A stretch of 64,000 nucleotides of DNA, from NCBI RefSeq assembly GCF_003259835.1, contig NZ_QLMI01000004.1:62001-126000 (forward strand), written 5' to 3'. Position 1 is the stretch's first letter. Each line of letters starts with the position of its first letter. This DNA comes from Flavobacterium aquaticum (GTDB taxonomy: Bacteria > Bacteroidota > Bacteroidia > Flavobacteriales > Flavobacteriaceae). This document shows positions 25,680 to 34,618 of the stretch, piece by piece. A program made the position numbers and the translations under genes. A model generated the notes under the pieces. The model ran no database searches. It saw nothing but the letters and a program-made list of their open reading frames with translations, and was not told the DNA's origin.

Positions 25680-26596
25680 TGAAATACTATTTCCATCTTC
25701 AATATAAAATGATAAATCGTTCATTTATTGAATATGGAATGCCTGTAATTTTAGGCTATTTAATTCTAATTTGCGCTTTCATTTTTGGGTCTAAAACACT
25801 TTTTGAAAAAGTAGATTATGCTATATATGTCTATTTACTATCCTATTTAACATTAGTTCTAAAACTTAGTGATGTTAAACGAAATAGATTTTTAAAATAT
25901 TGCTTTAAATCTTCAGAATATAAAAAAATAAGAATCACAGAAAACATTATAATTGCTTTACCATTTATTGGTTTTTTAATCTATCTGAAAGATTTTCAAT
26001 TCATTCCTGTTTTTTTAATCATTGGAACCATTTTAGGGTCTATTAATCTGAAATCAGATTATAATGTAACCATACCAACACCTTTTTCAAAACAGCCATT
26101 TGAATTCACAATTGGGTTTAGAAATACTTTTTATTTTTTCCTTATATCGCTATTCATAACATTTAAAGCTATTGAAGTAAGCAATTTAAATCTTGGAATT
26201 GCATCTTTAATATCTATTTTGGCTATAGTTTTCAGTTATTATTCCATATCCGAACCCTCATTTTTTGTTTGGAATTACAATTTGAACCCAAAAATGTTTT
26301 TGATTCAAAAAATTAAAACTTCCTTAATCTATTTTTCATACCTAGCACTTCCAATTACTATTGTTTTGGGCATCTACTTTTATGAAAATCTCATTACGAT
26401 TTTAAGTTTTGTATTCGTTGGTTATGTGTTCCTAATAACAATTATCTTAGCGAAATATGCAGCGTATCCAGATAAAATGAATATTATTCAAGGTGTACTA
26501 ATCGCTTTTAGTATTTATTTACCACCGATGTTAGTTTTTGTTATTCCTTATTTTTATTTTCAATCTTTAAAACAACTTAAACCGCTTCTAAAATGA
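25679..26596 (+). CDS. Membrane protein, probable ABC-2-like exporter permease
   Basis: 305 residues, almost entirely hydrophobic, with about eight predicted membrane segments and no soluble domain. No family signature was recognised. The next gene, an ABC ATPase, overlaps it by 4 bp, so this is most likely the membrane subunit of a two-gene exporter. The start overlaps the ctaA stop by one base; the second Met (residue 11) is an alternative start. Substrate unknown. Confidence 0.7.
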   Translation: MKYYFHLQYKMINRSFIEYGMPVILGYLILICAFIFGSKTLFEKVDYAIYVYLLSYLTLVLKLSDVKRNRFLKYCFKSSEYKKIRITENIIIALPFIGFLIYLKDFQFIPVFLIIGTILGSINLKSDYNVTIPTPFSKQPFEFTIGFRNTFYFFLISLFITFKAIEVSNLNLGIASLISILAIVFSYYSISEPSFFVWNYNLNPKMFLIQKIKTSLIYFSYLALPITIVLGIYFYENLITILSFVFVGYVFLITIILAKYAAYPDKMNIIQGVLIAFSIYLPPMLVFVIPYFYFQSLKQLKPLLK

Positions 26597-27273
26597 TTCA
26601 AATTGAAAATTTATCGAAAAAATATGGTAACAAAATAGTATTAAATTCAATAAGTATATTTTTTGAAAACGGAAAAGTATACGGTATTGTTGGAGAAAAT
26701 GGTGCAGGTAAAACGACTCTATTTAATTGTATTGCTGGATTAGAAACGTTTGAGGGAGAAATAAAATCTGACATACCGAAGTTAAAAAACCATTTAGGCT
26801 TATTGGTAACTGAACCTTATTTTTTTTCAAAAATAACAGGAAAAGAATATATTCAATTATTATGTAATGCAAGAAATATCCATACTATTGACTTCGAAAA
26901 AAGTAATATTTTTGACTTACCACTAAATGAATATGCATCAAAATATTCTACTGGAATGAAAAAGAAATTAGCACTAACTGCTATTTTACTTCAGGAAAAC
27001 AACTATTTCATTTTAGATGAACCTTTTAATGGTGTAGATATTCAAAGTAATATCATAATTACCGAAATCATTCATAAATTAAAAGAACTGGGAAAAACAG
27101 TTATTATTTCTTCCCATATTTTTTCTACTTTAAATGATACTTGTGACGAAATTTTAATTCTTGAAAATAAGACTATTTCCAAAAAGGTTGGCAAAATTGA
27201 ATTTAACCAATTGGAAAGTGAAATGAAAAAAATTACTGTTGGAAATAAAATTGATCTTTTGGGTTTAAAATAA
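26593..27273 (+). CDS. ABC transporter ATP-binding protein
   Basis: 226 residues. Walker A is GENGAGKTT (34-42), the signature loop is the divergent YSTGMKKKLALT, and Walker B is NYFILDEPFNG, followed by the switch His in ISSHIF. The Q-loop region is short (LLVTEPYFF). It overlaps the upstream permease-like gene by 4 bp and probably forms the exporter with it; a strong hairpin follows directly. Confidence 0.9.
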   Translation: MIQIENLSKKYGNKIVLNSISIFFENGKVYGIVGENGAGKTTLFNCIAGLETFEGEIKSDIPKLKNHLGLLVTEPYFFSKITGKEYIQLLCNARNIHTIDFEKSNIFDLPLNEYASKYSTGMKKKLALTAILLQENNYFILDEPFNGVDIQSNIIITEIIHKLKELGKTVIISSHIFSTLNDTCDEILILENKTISKKVGKIEFNQLESEMKKITVGNKIDLLGLK

Positions 27274-27303
27274 AAAAGGCGAAACAAATGTTTCGCCTTT
27301 TTT
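27273..27303. terminator. Bidirectional intrinsic terminator
   Basis: A 13-bp perfect stem AAAAAGGCGAAAC / GTTTCGCCTTTTT with an AAAT loop. Its A/T flanks let it serve both the ABC operon on the plus strand and the redox gene on the minus strand. Confidence 0.9.
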
Positions 27304-27304
27304 A

Positions 27305-27898
27305 TTACTTTTTAACCTTAATAGAACAACCTATTGCTTTCGTTGTGTTTGGAGTTGGTTCTTGGCCTTTTTCCAAAGCCGCAATAGCATTCTCTAAATA
27401 TTTTTCTTTCACTTCAGAAGCATCTTCTACATTATCATCGATTGCTCCAATGTATTTCACAACTAAATTCTTATCTAATAAAAATACATGTGGTGTTTTG
27501 GTTGCTCCATATTGCGGATAAATTTTCTGACCTTCATCAAACAAATAAGGAAACGTAAACTTTTTCTCTTTTGCTCTTTTTTGCATCAATTCAAAACTAT
27601 CTTCTGGTTGAGCTACTGGATCATTTGGATTAATCGCTAACAAAATGTAGCCTTTAGATTTGTATTTTTTAGCTAAATCGATAATTCGATCTTCATATTT
27701 TACGGCAAACGGACAATGATTACAGGTAAACACTACGATAAATCCTTTCGCGTCTTTGTAATCCGACATACTGTACATTTTATTGTCGACCGATTTTAAT
27801 TTGAAATCAGCAGCCATATCTCCTACTTTGTAACCAGTAGGATTAGTAAAACTCATTAAAACGCCCATTAACAAGGCAAAAAATCCAATTCTCTTCAT
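27305..27898 (-). CDS. Thioredoxin-fold (redoxin) family protein, exported
   Basis: 197 residues with an N-terminal signal-like segment (1-18) and a peroxiredoxin/thioredoxin-like domain. The redox motif is FTCNHCPFAV (CxxC at 59-62), followed by the cis-Pro region TPHVFLLDKN. Such CNHCPF proteins are widespread in Bacteroidota; they are probably periplasmic thiol-disulfide proteins, but partners are unknown. The gene lies 4 bp downstream of a TlpA-like gene on the same strand, so the two likely act together. Confidence 0.85.
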   Translation of the reverse strand: MKRIGFFALLMGVLMSFTNPTGYKVGDMAADFKLKSVDNKMYSMSDYKDAKGFIVVFTCNHCPFAVKYEDRIIDLAKKYKSKGYILLAINPNDPVAQPEDSFELMQKRAKEKKFTFPYLFDEGQKIYPQYGATKTPHVFLLDKNLVVKYIGAIDDNVEDASEVKEKYLENAIAALEKGQEPTPNTTKAIGCSIKVKK

Positions 27899-27902
27899 AG
27901 TA

Positions 27903-28391
27903 TTAATTTAATTTGGTTAGTGATTCATTTACAAACTGATTTAATTCTTCAAACGAAGCAAATTCTTGTTCTACAAAAATGCCTTTATTTTCATTGATTA
28001 TCCAAGTAGCCGGAATAGAACCCGACCAATTTTCATCGATTTTTAAAATCCAATTGTTGAATTTTTTATCCGCCATGTAAGTGGTTACAAAAGTGTAATT
28101 TTTCTTTTTCAAAAACGGTTTCAATTTACTTTCAACCTGTTTTTCGAAATCTAAACTAACAGTTACCACTTTCACATTTGGATTCTCTTCATGTAATTTT
28201 TGAAAATACGGTAATTCCTTTACACAAGGCGCACACCAAGTAGCCCAAAAGTTAACTACCAAAGGTTTTTCGGAATTATTTTGAACATAAGCATTCAATT
28301 CGTCAAAATTTTGAAACGTAATCAAATCTTGAGCTTTTACAGAAAAACTCAGAAAGAAAACCGAAAGTACTATTAAACGGAAATACCTCAT
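27903..28391 (-). CDS. TlpA-like periplasmic thiol-disulfide reductase
   Basis: 162 residues. A signal peptide (1-20, ending VKA) precedes a thioredoxin fold with NFWATWCAPCVKEL (Cys53, Cys56) and the cis-Pro in SIPATWIIN. Acts as a membrane-near or periplasmic reductase, for example in cytochrome c maturation; heme A synthase is close by but in a separate unit. Confidence 0.88.
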   Translation of the reverse strand: MRYFRLIVLSVFFLSFSVKAQDLITFQNFDELNAYVQNNSEKPLVVNFWATWCAPCVKELPYFQKLHEENPNVKVVTVSLDFEKQVESKLKPFLKKKNYTFVTTYMADKKFNNWILKIDENWSGSIPATWIINENKGIFVEQEFASFEELNQFVNESLTKLN

Positions 28392-28550
28392 CTACTTTTT
28401 TATCAAAAATAGTGAGATATTTATTTTGTTTGCTGTTAATTAACAATTCTTTATCAACCCAATTAAAGACAAATTCAATTAATTCTGTTTTATTAGGAAT
28501 GTAACATTTTGACATTTCAATCGTTTTATTTTTATACCTAATGGAACAAT

Positions 28551-29837
28551 ATGAAAAACTTCAAAATCATTTTCGCCCTTTTATTTATTTTATCAGTAAA
28601 TATTGGAAACACATGCAGCATGTACAAAGTGACCAAAAATGGTAAAACAATGGTGGGTTGTAATGAAGATGCTTGGAGAACAACACCTCATATTTGGTTT
28701 GAAATTGGGAACAAAAAAGGTTCTTTTGGTGCTGCTTTTACAGGCTCACGTTTTGATGGAACAAATGGTTATGCACCACAATCGGGAATGAATGAACATG
28801 GATTGGTTTTTTCAAGATTAGCATCGTATCATCCTGAAAGCGAAAATTCCAATTTTAAAAACCGCCTAAAAATAACCAATCCAACCCAATATCTAAAAGA
28901 CATTCTTCATACTTGCAAAACTGTTGAAGATGTAAAAAAATATATTGAAAAATACGATTACAGTTATTTTATAGAAGATGTTTTTATTTACGTTGATAAA
29001 TCCGGGAAATATATTGTGGTAGAACCTTACAAAATAATTTCGGGAAATGAGGCAAGTTATGTTTTATCAAATTTTTGTCCATCTATAACTTCAAAAGAAG
29101 ACGCTTCTAAATTAGAACGTTATCAAAATGGTGTTTTATTTTTGAATAACAAATTAAAAACCGATTTAGAATTTTGCCGAAAATTATCCGATACCATGCA
29201 TGTTTGCAGAGAAAAAATTGGTGATGGAACGTTATTAACTTCCATTTGGGATAACACGAACGGAACCGTGAATTTATACTTCTATCATAAATACGACAAA
29301 ACCATTCAATTCAATATCAAAGAAGAACTAGCAAAAGGAAATCACATCCTAAAAGTCGATTCTTTATTTCCAAAAAATGAAGAATTTGAAAAACTAGCTT
29401 CGTATCAAATACCTCATAACAATGATATTTTACGTCTATTTTTAGTGTTTTGCGGATTATTCTTTTTTATGAGTTCAGTTTGCTTTTTAGTGAATTATGT
29501 AAAAAATAGAAAAAACAATAACTTCAATGCAATCAAATTACTTTTAATTCTGTTTGGACAAATTTTATTCTACTACATGTTTGTTTTAAGCACAAATATG
29601 AATATTTTCTATTTTGATTCACCTTATAAAAGTTATTCTAGTACCTTAGTGAGCCTGACTTCTTATTTACCTTATGTACTTTTAGTAATCATAATTCCGT
29701 TAATTAAATTCAATTTAAAACTAGTTAAAGAAAAGCTTTGGAATAATTTTGCTTTGATTATTTTAAGTTCAAACAGTTCATTGTATCTAATTTTAATCGG
29801 ATTATTTGTGTATTGGCGGTTTTATTTTAATTTTTAG
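28551..29837 (+). CDS. Ntn-hydrolase-like protein (choloylglycine hydrolase/linear amide hydrolase type) with a membrane tail
   Basis: 428 residues. A signal-like segment (1-21) ends right before Cys22 of TCSMYKVTKNGKTMVGCNED, which matches the opening of linear amide C-N hydrolases, where an N-terminal Cys is nucleophile and NxD follows. GMNEHGLVFSRL fits the next conserved strand. Residues about 293-428 hold four hydrophobic helices, so the enzyme domain would sit outside the inner membrane, tethered at the C-terminus. Family members cut amides such as bile salts, penicillin V or acyl-homoserine lactones; the substrate here is unknown. Its stop abuts the stop of the response regulator with no gap. 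Confidence 0.7.
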   Translation: MKNFKIIFALLFILSVNIGNTCSMYKVTKNGKTMVGCNEDAWRTTPHIWFEIGNKKGSFGAAFTGSRFDGTNGYAPQSGMNEHGLVFSRLASYHPESENSNFKNRLKITNPTQYLKDILHTCKTVEDVKKYIEKYDYSYFIEDVFIYVDKSGKYIVVEPYKIISGNEASYVLSNFCPSITSKEDASKLERYQNGVLFLNNKLKTDLEFCRKLSDTMHVCREKIGDGTLLTSIWDNTNGTVNLYFYHKYDKTIQFNIKEELAKGNHILKVDSLFPKNEEFEKLASYQIPHNNDILRLFLVFCGLFFFMSSVCFLVNYVKNRKNNNFNAIKLLLILFGQILFYYMFVLSTNMNIFYFDSPYKSYSSTLVSLTSYLPYVLLVIIIPLIKFNLKLVKEKLWNNFALIILSSNSSLYLILIGLFVYWRFYFNF

Positions 29838-30593
29838 TTAACCAATCCACTCTTTAAAATCTCCAACACGTTCTCTTGCTACAATAACCTCATCGTCTTT
29901 GTATGTTGGTAAAATAATTTTTAATCTTGAATTGGAATACACCTGAATTTCTTTAACCGCTTTCAACGGAACTATGAATTTTCGGCTTACGCGATAAAAA
30001 TCTTTTGGATTGATTTCGGTTTCTACAACTTCTAAAGTGGAATCGATTAAATAATCGCGATTGTCTAAAGTGTGAATATAAGTTCCTTTGTTTTCGCTGT
30101 AAAAACATTCTACTTCTTCAATTGAAATCACTTTTAATTGTTGTCCAATTTTTACTGAAAATCGCTTTTTATATTCTTTTTCAACTGGATTGACTAACAT
30201 TCGCTTAATCGCTTCAAAATCTAAACTCGAAATCGTATTTTTTTGAAATTGATTTTTGAATTTTGAAATTGCAATTGAAAGTTCTTCTTCATCAATTGGT
30301 TTCAATAAATAATCAATACTATTCAATTTGAAAGCTCTCAAAGCATATTCATCATAAGCGGTTGTGAAAATCACGGCACTTTTAATATCGATTTGCTCAA
30401 ATATCTCAAACGACAAACCATCAGACAATTGAATGTCTAAAAAAATCAAATCAGGATGCGGATTGTTTTGAAACCATTCAATAGCTTCTTCCACTGAATG
30501 TAACATCGTATTCACTTGCAATCCTAATTTTTCAACCTTGCGCTGCAACAATCGTGCTGCTGGTTTTTCGTCTTCAATAATTAATATGTTCAT
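29838..30593 (-). CDS. LytTR family response regulator
   Basis: 251 residues. The receiver domain (1-120) has IIEDEKPA, the phospho-acceptor Asp53 in LIFLDIQLSDG, the switch TTAYDEYA and the LLKPIDEEEL Lys. The LytTR DNA-binding domain (about 145-250) shows FSVKIGQQLKVISIEEV and FYRVSRKFIVPLKAV. It pairs with the LytS-type kinase at 31037. The 2TM gene lies between them, on the same strand, with a 51-bp spacer of loosely repeated TTCAA-type sequence. Confidence 0.95.
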   Translation of the reverse strand: MNILIIEDEKPAARLLQRKVEKLGLQVNTMLHSVEEAIEWFQNNPHPDLIFLDIQLSDGLSFEIFEQIDIKSAVIFTTAYDEYALRAFKLNSIDYLLKPIDEEELSIAISKFKNQFQKNTISSLDFEAIKRMLVNPVEKEYKKRFSVKIGQQLKVISIEEVECFYSENKGTYIHTLDNRDYLIDSTLEVVETEINPKDFYRVSRKFIVPLKAVKEIQVYSNSRLKIILPTYKDDEVIVARERVGDFKEWIG

Positions 30594-30644
30594 TGTTTTA
30601 AAACTTCAAAATTCAACATTCGTTGTTCAATATTCAGCGTTTGA

Positions 30645-31013
30645 TTATTCCCACTTATTCGCTTTTTCTTTCTCCATAAATTCTTTAATCTTACGCTCTT
30701 CCCAGTTTTGACCCATGATAAAATCAGGTAAAAATACCGATAATCCGTGTGCTAACAATCCTAATCCCCAAAAGAAAGCGGTGAAAAAATTATGCGCTTG
30801 AAAATAACTTTCACCATCTTTTAAGTTTTGAATATTGATAATCACAATCATAATATTAATGACTAAATAAACAACAGCGTGTGTATAAAATCCTTTGATT
30901 TTCTTTACTCTTTTAACTGCTTCATAATATCTTGCTTCTTCTGCATTTGATGGAACAAAGTTTTTAAACGCTTCTTTATCCATTCTACTATTGATTCTAT
31001 CTTGTAAACTCAT
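30645..31013 (-). CDS. 2TM domain-containing protein
   Basis: 122 residues. Two transmembrane helices (about 45-65 and 75-100) are framed by a conserved N-terminal YYEAVKRVKKIKGFYTH and C-terminal WEERKIKEFMEKEKANKWE. The same layout ends the histidine kinase encoded just upstream, so the two arose by duplication. The family has no established function; in Flavobacteriaceae it commonly accompanies LytS/LytTR systems. Confidence 0.85.
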   Translation of the reverse strand: MSLQDRINSRMDKEAFKNFVPSNAEEARYYEAVKRVKKIKGFYTHAVVYLVINIMIVIINIQNLKDGESYFQAHNFFTAFFWGLGLLAHGLSVFLPDFIMGQNWEERKIKEFMEKEKANKWE

Positions 31014-31036
31014 GATTTCTTATTTTTTAAATTTAA

Positions 31037-32374
31037 TTATTCCCATTTATTACTTTTGTCTTGATCTTTTTTCAAAATCTCTTGAATTTTTCTTTCTTCC
31101 CACGAACTTCCGTAACCGAAAACTCTAAAAGCGTGAAAAACTAATCCCATTCCCCAACCTAACATCGGGAACCAAAACCATTGAAATCCTGAGAAAGTTC
31201 TAAAATTGATAAACACTAAAACCGGAATTACGATGCAATAGGAAATTAAACTTCCGTAAAACTCTTTTGTTTCTTTGACTCTTCTTGACGCTCGGTCATA
31301 AGCCGTTTGTTCATTATAATTGTATGTTGTTTCCATAATACTTATTTGTTTAGTTAAAATCGGTAGAAATACTTTAAATTCTTTTTCGTTTTCTTCCACC
31401 AATACTTTTCTTTTGGTTAAAATTCTGTAGCGATTGACAATATTTTGTAATCCTACGCCTTTTCGGTCTTGTAAAACTTCCTTCTTTTGAAGATTGTTAG
31501 TGATGACTAACTGACCATTTTCAATACTAATCTTTACATGTAACGGTTTTGCTTCGCTAACTACATTGTGCTTGATGCAATTTTCTAATAACAATTGCAA
31601 CGAAAGTGGAACCACTTTAGCTTCTTCGTTTTCAAAATTTTCCGGAATTTCAAAAGTGATGCTGTTTTCAAATCGCATTTTCAGTAAATTCATGTACGTT
31701 TTGGCAAATTGTAATTCTTCTGCTACCGAAACTAACTCCTTGTCTTTCTGTTCCAAAACATAACGATAAATCTTGGAAAGCGAAGTAGTGAATTTTTGAG
31801 CGCTTTCGGGATTTTCCTCGATTAACGAACTCAATACATTCAAACTATTAAACAGAAAATGCGGATCGATTTGATTTTTTAAACTTTCAAATTGTGCCGA
31901 AGCCGTTCCAGCAATAATTTTCTGTTCCTTTAATTTGTTTTCCTGATATGATTTGTAGAAATAAACCAAGTGAATTACCAACGAAACTATAATCGTAATC
32001 ACCATTGCTACAACATAATTAGCAGGCATTTCGGTTTGAATAAATTCTTGAATTGTTTTGTTTTCAAACCCAACATCTTCCAACATTCGCAAAAAGAAAA
32101 TAGCCAATCCCGAAACAAAAAACGAGGCTAAAAATCCGATTACCAATCGTTTTAAATGAAACCGGTTCTTTTCAAAATGTTTATCTAATTGAATAAAAAT
32201 TAAAGCATTGGCAAAATAAAGCACCACACTATACAACATTGTAAAAATGAAATTCCATTTTAATGTCACAAGACTTGGCAAGCTTCTACTGATTAACAAA
32301 TTTACTCCTTGAAGTATTGCAAAAATTACAATTCCAATCAATATTGCTTTAACTATTTCTCTTGAATATTTCAT
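31037..32374 (-). CDS. LytS-type sensor histidine kinase fused to a 2TM domain
   Basis: 445 residues. Four N-terminal membrane helices (about 8-140) lead to a His_kinase domain with KNQIDPHFLFNSLNVLSSL (His172) and an ATPase domain with LLLENCIKHN and the G-box KGVGLQNIVNR. The kinase part ends near 340 (VFLPIL), and residues 350-445 form a complete 2TM domain (YDRASRRVKETKEFYGS to SSWEERKIQE). Met347 opens this second part at genome position 31336, so a separate 2TM protein could also be started inside the gene. Acts with the LytTR regulator two genes downstream. Confidence 0.9.
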   Translation of the reverse strand: MKYSREIVKAILIGIVIFAILQGVNLLISRSLPSLVTLKWNFIFTMLYSVVLYFANALIFIQLDKHFEKNRFHLKRLVIGFLASFFVSGLAIFFLRMLEDVGFENKTIQEFIQTEMPANYVVAMVITIIVSLVIHLVYFYKSYQENKLKEQKIIAGTASAQFESLKNQIDPHFLFNSLNVLSSLIEENPESAQKFTTSLSKIYRYVLEQKDKELVSVAEELQFAKTYMNLLKMRFENSITFEIPENFENEEAKVVPLSLQLLLENCIKHNVVSEAKPLHVKISIENGQLVITNNLQKKEVLQDRKGVGLQNIVNRYRILTKRKVLVEENEKEFKVFLPILTKQISIMETTYNYNEQTAYDRASRRVKETKEFYGSLISYCIVIPVLVFINFRTFSGFQWFWFPMLGWGMGLVFHAFRVFGYGSSWEERKIQEILKKDQDKSNKWE

Positions 32375-32384
32375 TTTAAAAATT

Positions 32385-33005
32385 TTATTTACAAGCTTTT
32401 ACAGCTTCTTGCGCTTTGTCTAATCCCCAACTTGGATGAAAAGCTGATTCAGGTTTAAAAGTAGCAAAAAGTTCGATAGATTTTTCAATTTGGACACACA
32501 TTGGTTTTGTATCTTGTCCAAAATATTCCGCCATTCCTTTTTCAAATGAAGCTTTTTGAAACACAACTCTCGGGTTTTCAGGAGCAACTTTGTACGCTTT
32601 GTTTAAAATGTACATCACATCACCCGATAATCTTTGTCCGTTTGTCATTGGATCATATACAATCCAAGCGGTGTGAATCATAGCTTGTAGTACTAAAACT
32701 TCTGGATTGTCCATAGCTAATTCGTTACAAACATCTTGTGCTTTTTGAGCAGCATTCAATAAAGTCACCTTTTTAGCTTTGTCTTTTTCACCAAAAACTT
32801 GTGTTGTATTGATGAAAGCGATGTAATAATTTGGCAACCAATTTGTTTTTTCAACCGAAGCAATTTTCTCGAATTGAACTAATGCTTCTTTTGAATTTCC
32901 GTCTTTCCAAGTTTGTAAGGCTTTTTTCATTCCTTGATCAAACTGTGTTTGCGCTGATACAATCGAAGCGACAAACATTGCGATGATGGTGATTAATTTT
33001 GTCAT
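32385..33005 (-). CDS. Exported TPR-like protein
   Basis: 206 residues. The signal peptide is 1-18 (cut after VSA). The rest is helical with repeats of tetratricopeptide character: ALQTWKDGNSKEALVQFEKIA and AYKVAPENPRVVFQKASFE. It is 10 bp upstream of the histidine kinase gene and is likely co-transcribed, so it may be a periplasmic sensor or accessory of that system; that is inferred from position. Confidence 0.75.
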   Translation of the reverse strand: MTKLITIIAMFVASIVSAQTQFDQGMKKALQTWKDGNSKEALVQFEKIASVEKTNWLPNYYIAFINTTQVFGEKDKAKKVTLLNAAQKAQDVCNELAMDNPEVLVLQAMIHTAWIVYDPMTNGQRLSGDVMYILNKAYKVAPENPRVVFQKASFEKGMAEYFGQDTKPMCVQIEKSIELFATFKPESAFHPSWGLDKAQEAVKACK

Positions 33006-33340
33006 GATTTTAATTTTTTTTTACACAAAGATTTTTTTGATTTTGATTGTGCTAATCAGAGATTCTCTGAGACGCTTTGCTTTTTTTAATTGATTAATAC
33101 TAATGTTCGTTTTTTGATTTTGTTATTGTTCTTGAACTTGTTTTTGTTCTTGTTTTTGTTCTTGCGCTTGAACTATCTTATTTTGATGAAGCAAAGTTGC
33201 AACAGAAATCGCACCCATAAAATTGAAACTAACCGAACTGTCATTTTTTGAGGATGAATTGTAAGTTTTAACTTTATTCTAAATTATTTTAATCTCTTAA
33301 ACCTTAAATTTGCCTTTTCTCTTCATTTTAAACTAGATTT
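33006..33340. other. 335-bp intergenic region with a hairpin and a short tandem repeat
   Basis: Divergent spacer between the TPR gene (minus) and the ClC gene (plus). It contains a perfect TCAGAGA-T-TCTCTGA palindrome (33056-33070), an array of TTGTTCTTG/TTTTTGTTCTTG units (33125-33172), and a -7-like TAAATTTG at 33305-33312 for the ClC gene. A minus-strand frame over the array reads QEQKQEQ-type peptide but has no good start. Confidence 0.6.
33125..33172. repeat. Imperfect 12-bp tandem repeat
   Basis: About four units of TTTTTGTTCTTG and variants (TTGTTCTTGAACTTG at the left, TTGTTCTTGCGCTTG at the right). Low-complexity; no gene assigned. Confidence 0.6.
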
Positions 33341-34618
33341 ATGAGCAGTATAACTCAAATAAAAAAGCATTTTGTATTCATCAAATATCAAAAACTCATT
33401 ATTGCGGCAATGATAATTGGTTTTTTGTCTGCTTTTTTAGCGATTTCATTAAAGAGAGGAACGGAACATTATGAAGAATTACTTTTCGATCAAGCTTCAA
33501 AAAACAATCTCTTTCTTTTTATATTTCCATTGATTGGCTTAACCATAATTGCTGTTTTGAGATATTATTTATTTAACAAAAAAACAAATAAAGGCATAAA
33601 AGAGATTTTTGAAACTACCGAAAAAAGAAAAAACAGTTTACCAATTTATAAAATCCCATCTCATTTCATAAACGGATTATTCACGGTGATATTTGGAGGT
33701 TCTACAGGCATTGAAGTTTCAACAGTAGTTGCTTCAGCTACAATTGGATCTATAACTCAAGAAAAAGAAAACATATTAAATCGTCATAAAGTTGAATTAA
33801 TATGTGCAGGTGTTGCTTCAGGGATTACAGCGCTATTCTTCAGTCCTTTTGCTGGATTTTTATTTGCATACGAAGTAATTTCAAAAAAAGCTTCAAAAAC
33901 ATTTATACTGGTTACTACGATTTCTGTTTCTATTTCTATACTAATTTGTTTGTTATTGAATGAAAAGCCTTTGTTTCATGTAACCATCAAAGAATGGCAT
34001 TGGAAAGCATTTCCTTATTTTATTCTTTTAGGTATTATTTCTGGAATGAATGCTGTATACCTAACAAAAACAGTTTTATTCATTAAAGATAAATTCACTT
34101 CTTTCAAAAAAAGCAGAACCAAAATAATAATAAGTGCGGTATTGATAAGTATTGGTTTATTCATTCTACCTCAATTATATGGTGATGGATATCACGCTAT
34201 AAAAGAAAATTTAGCCAATTCAAATAATATCGTTTTAACTATCCCAATTTTCTTTTCTATTGTAAGTATTGTAATTTTCAAACCTATCATTACTTCGTTA
34301 ACACTAGCAGGAGGTGGTGATGGCGGTGTTTTTGCACCAAGTATTTTTATTGGAGGATTTGTTGGTTTGTTGTTGGCTGTTGTCCTAAATACTTTTTTTA
34401 ATACTAATGTAATTCCCTTAAATTTTATGATAATTGGTATGGGAGCTATGCTTAGTGCAAGTATTCATGCACCATTTACAGCCATTTTTATAACATGTGG
34501 CTTAATTAATGATTACAGTTTGCTATTTCCAATTCTTGTGACTTGTTTAGTTGCTAAACAGGTTTCAAAAACAATATATCCATTTACAGTATATAGTTTT
34601 TCAAATAACAAAATATGA
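33341..34618 (+). CDS. ClC-family chloride channel/antiporter
   Basis: 425 residues, membrane-spanning throughout. The family's second motif appears as GGSTGIEVSTVVASATIGS, a divergent form of GREGPxV that still has the gating-type Glu, and the GxFxP motif as GGGDGGVFAPSIFIGG. No C-terminal CBS domains. The gene overlaps the HPP-family gene by 4 bp (ATGA), so both are translated together. Ion selectivity cannot be told: the first motif, GSGIP, is not present in a clear form. Confidence 0.88.
   Translation: MSSITQIKKHFVFIKYQKLIIAAMIIGFLSAFLAISLKRGTEHYEELLFDQASKNNLFLFIFPLIGLTIIAVLRYYLFNKKTNKGIKEIFETTEKRKNSLPIYKIPSHFINGLFTVIFGGSTGIEVSTVVASATIGSITQEKENILNRHKVELICAGVASGITALFFSPFAGFLFAYEVISKKASKTFILVTTISVSISILICLLLNEKPLFHVTIKEWHWKAFPYFILLGIISGMNAVYLTKTVLFIKDKFTSFKKSRTKIIISAVLISIGLFILPQLYGDGYHAIKENLANSNNIVLTIPIFFSIVSIVIFKPIITSLTLAGGGDGGVFAPSIFIGGFVGLLLAVVLNTFFNTNVIPLNFMIIGMGAMLSASIHAPFTAIFITCGLINDYSLLFPILVTCLVAKQVSKTIYPFTVYSFSNNKI

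Noticed and set aside
28303..28515. A 70-codon minus-strand frame (starting MSKCYIPNK) upstream of and overlapping the TlpA-like gene
   Set aside because: It overlaps the well supported tlpA gene by 89 bp in another frame. Its first 41 codons lie in the spacer and look protein-like, but there is no homology I can name and no promoter; kept out as unproven.
33125..33270. Minus-strand peptide ending in QEQKQEQKQVQEQ
   Set aside because: Open for about 50 codons but the only ATG leaves 31 residues of low complexity; no conserved feature.
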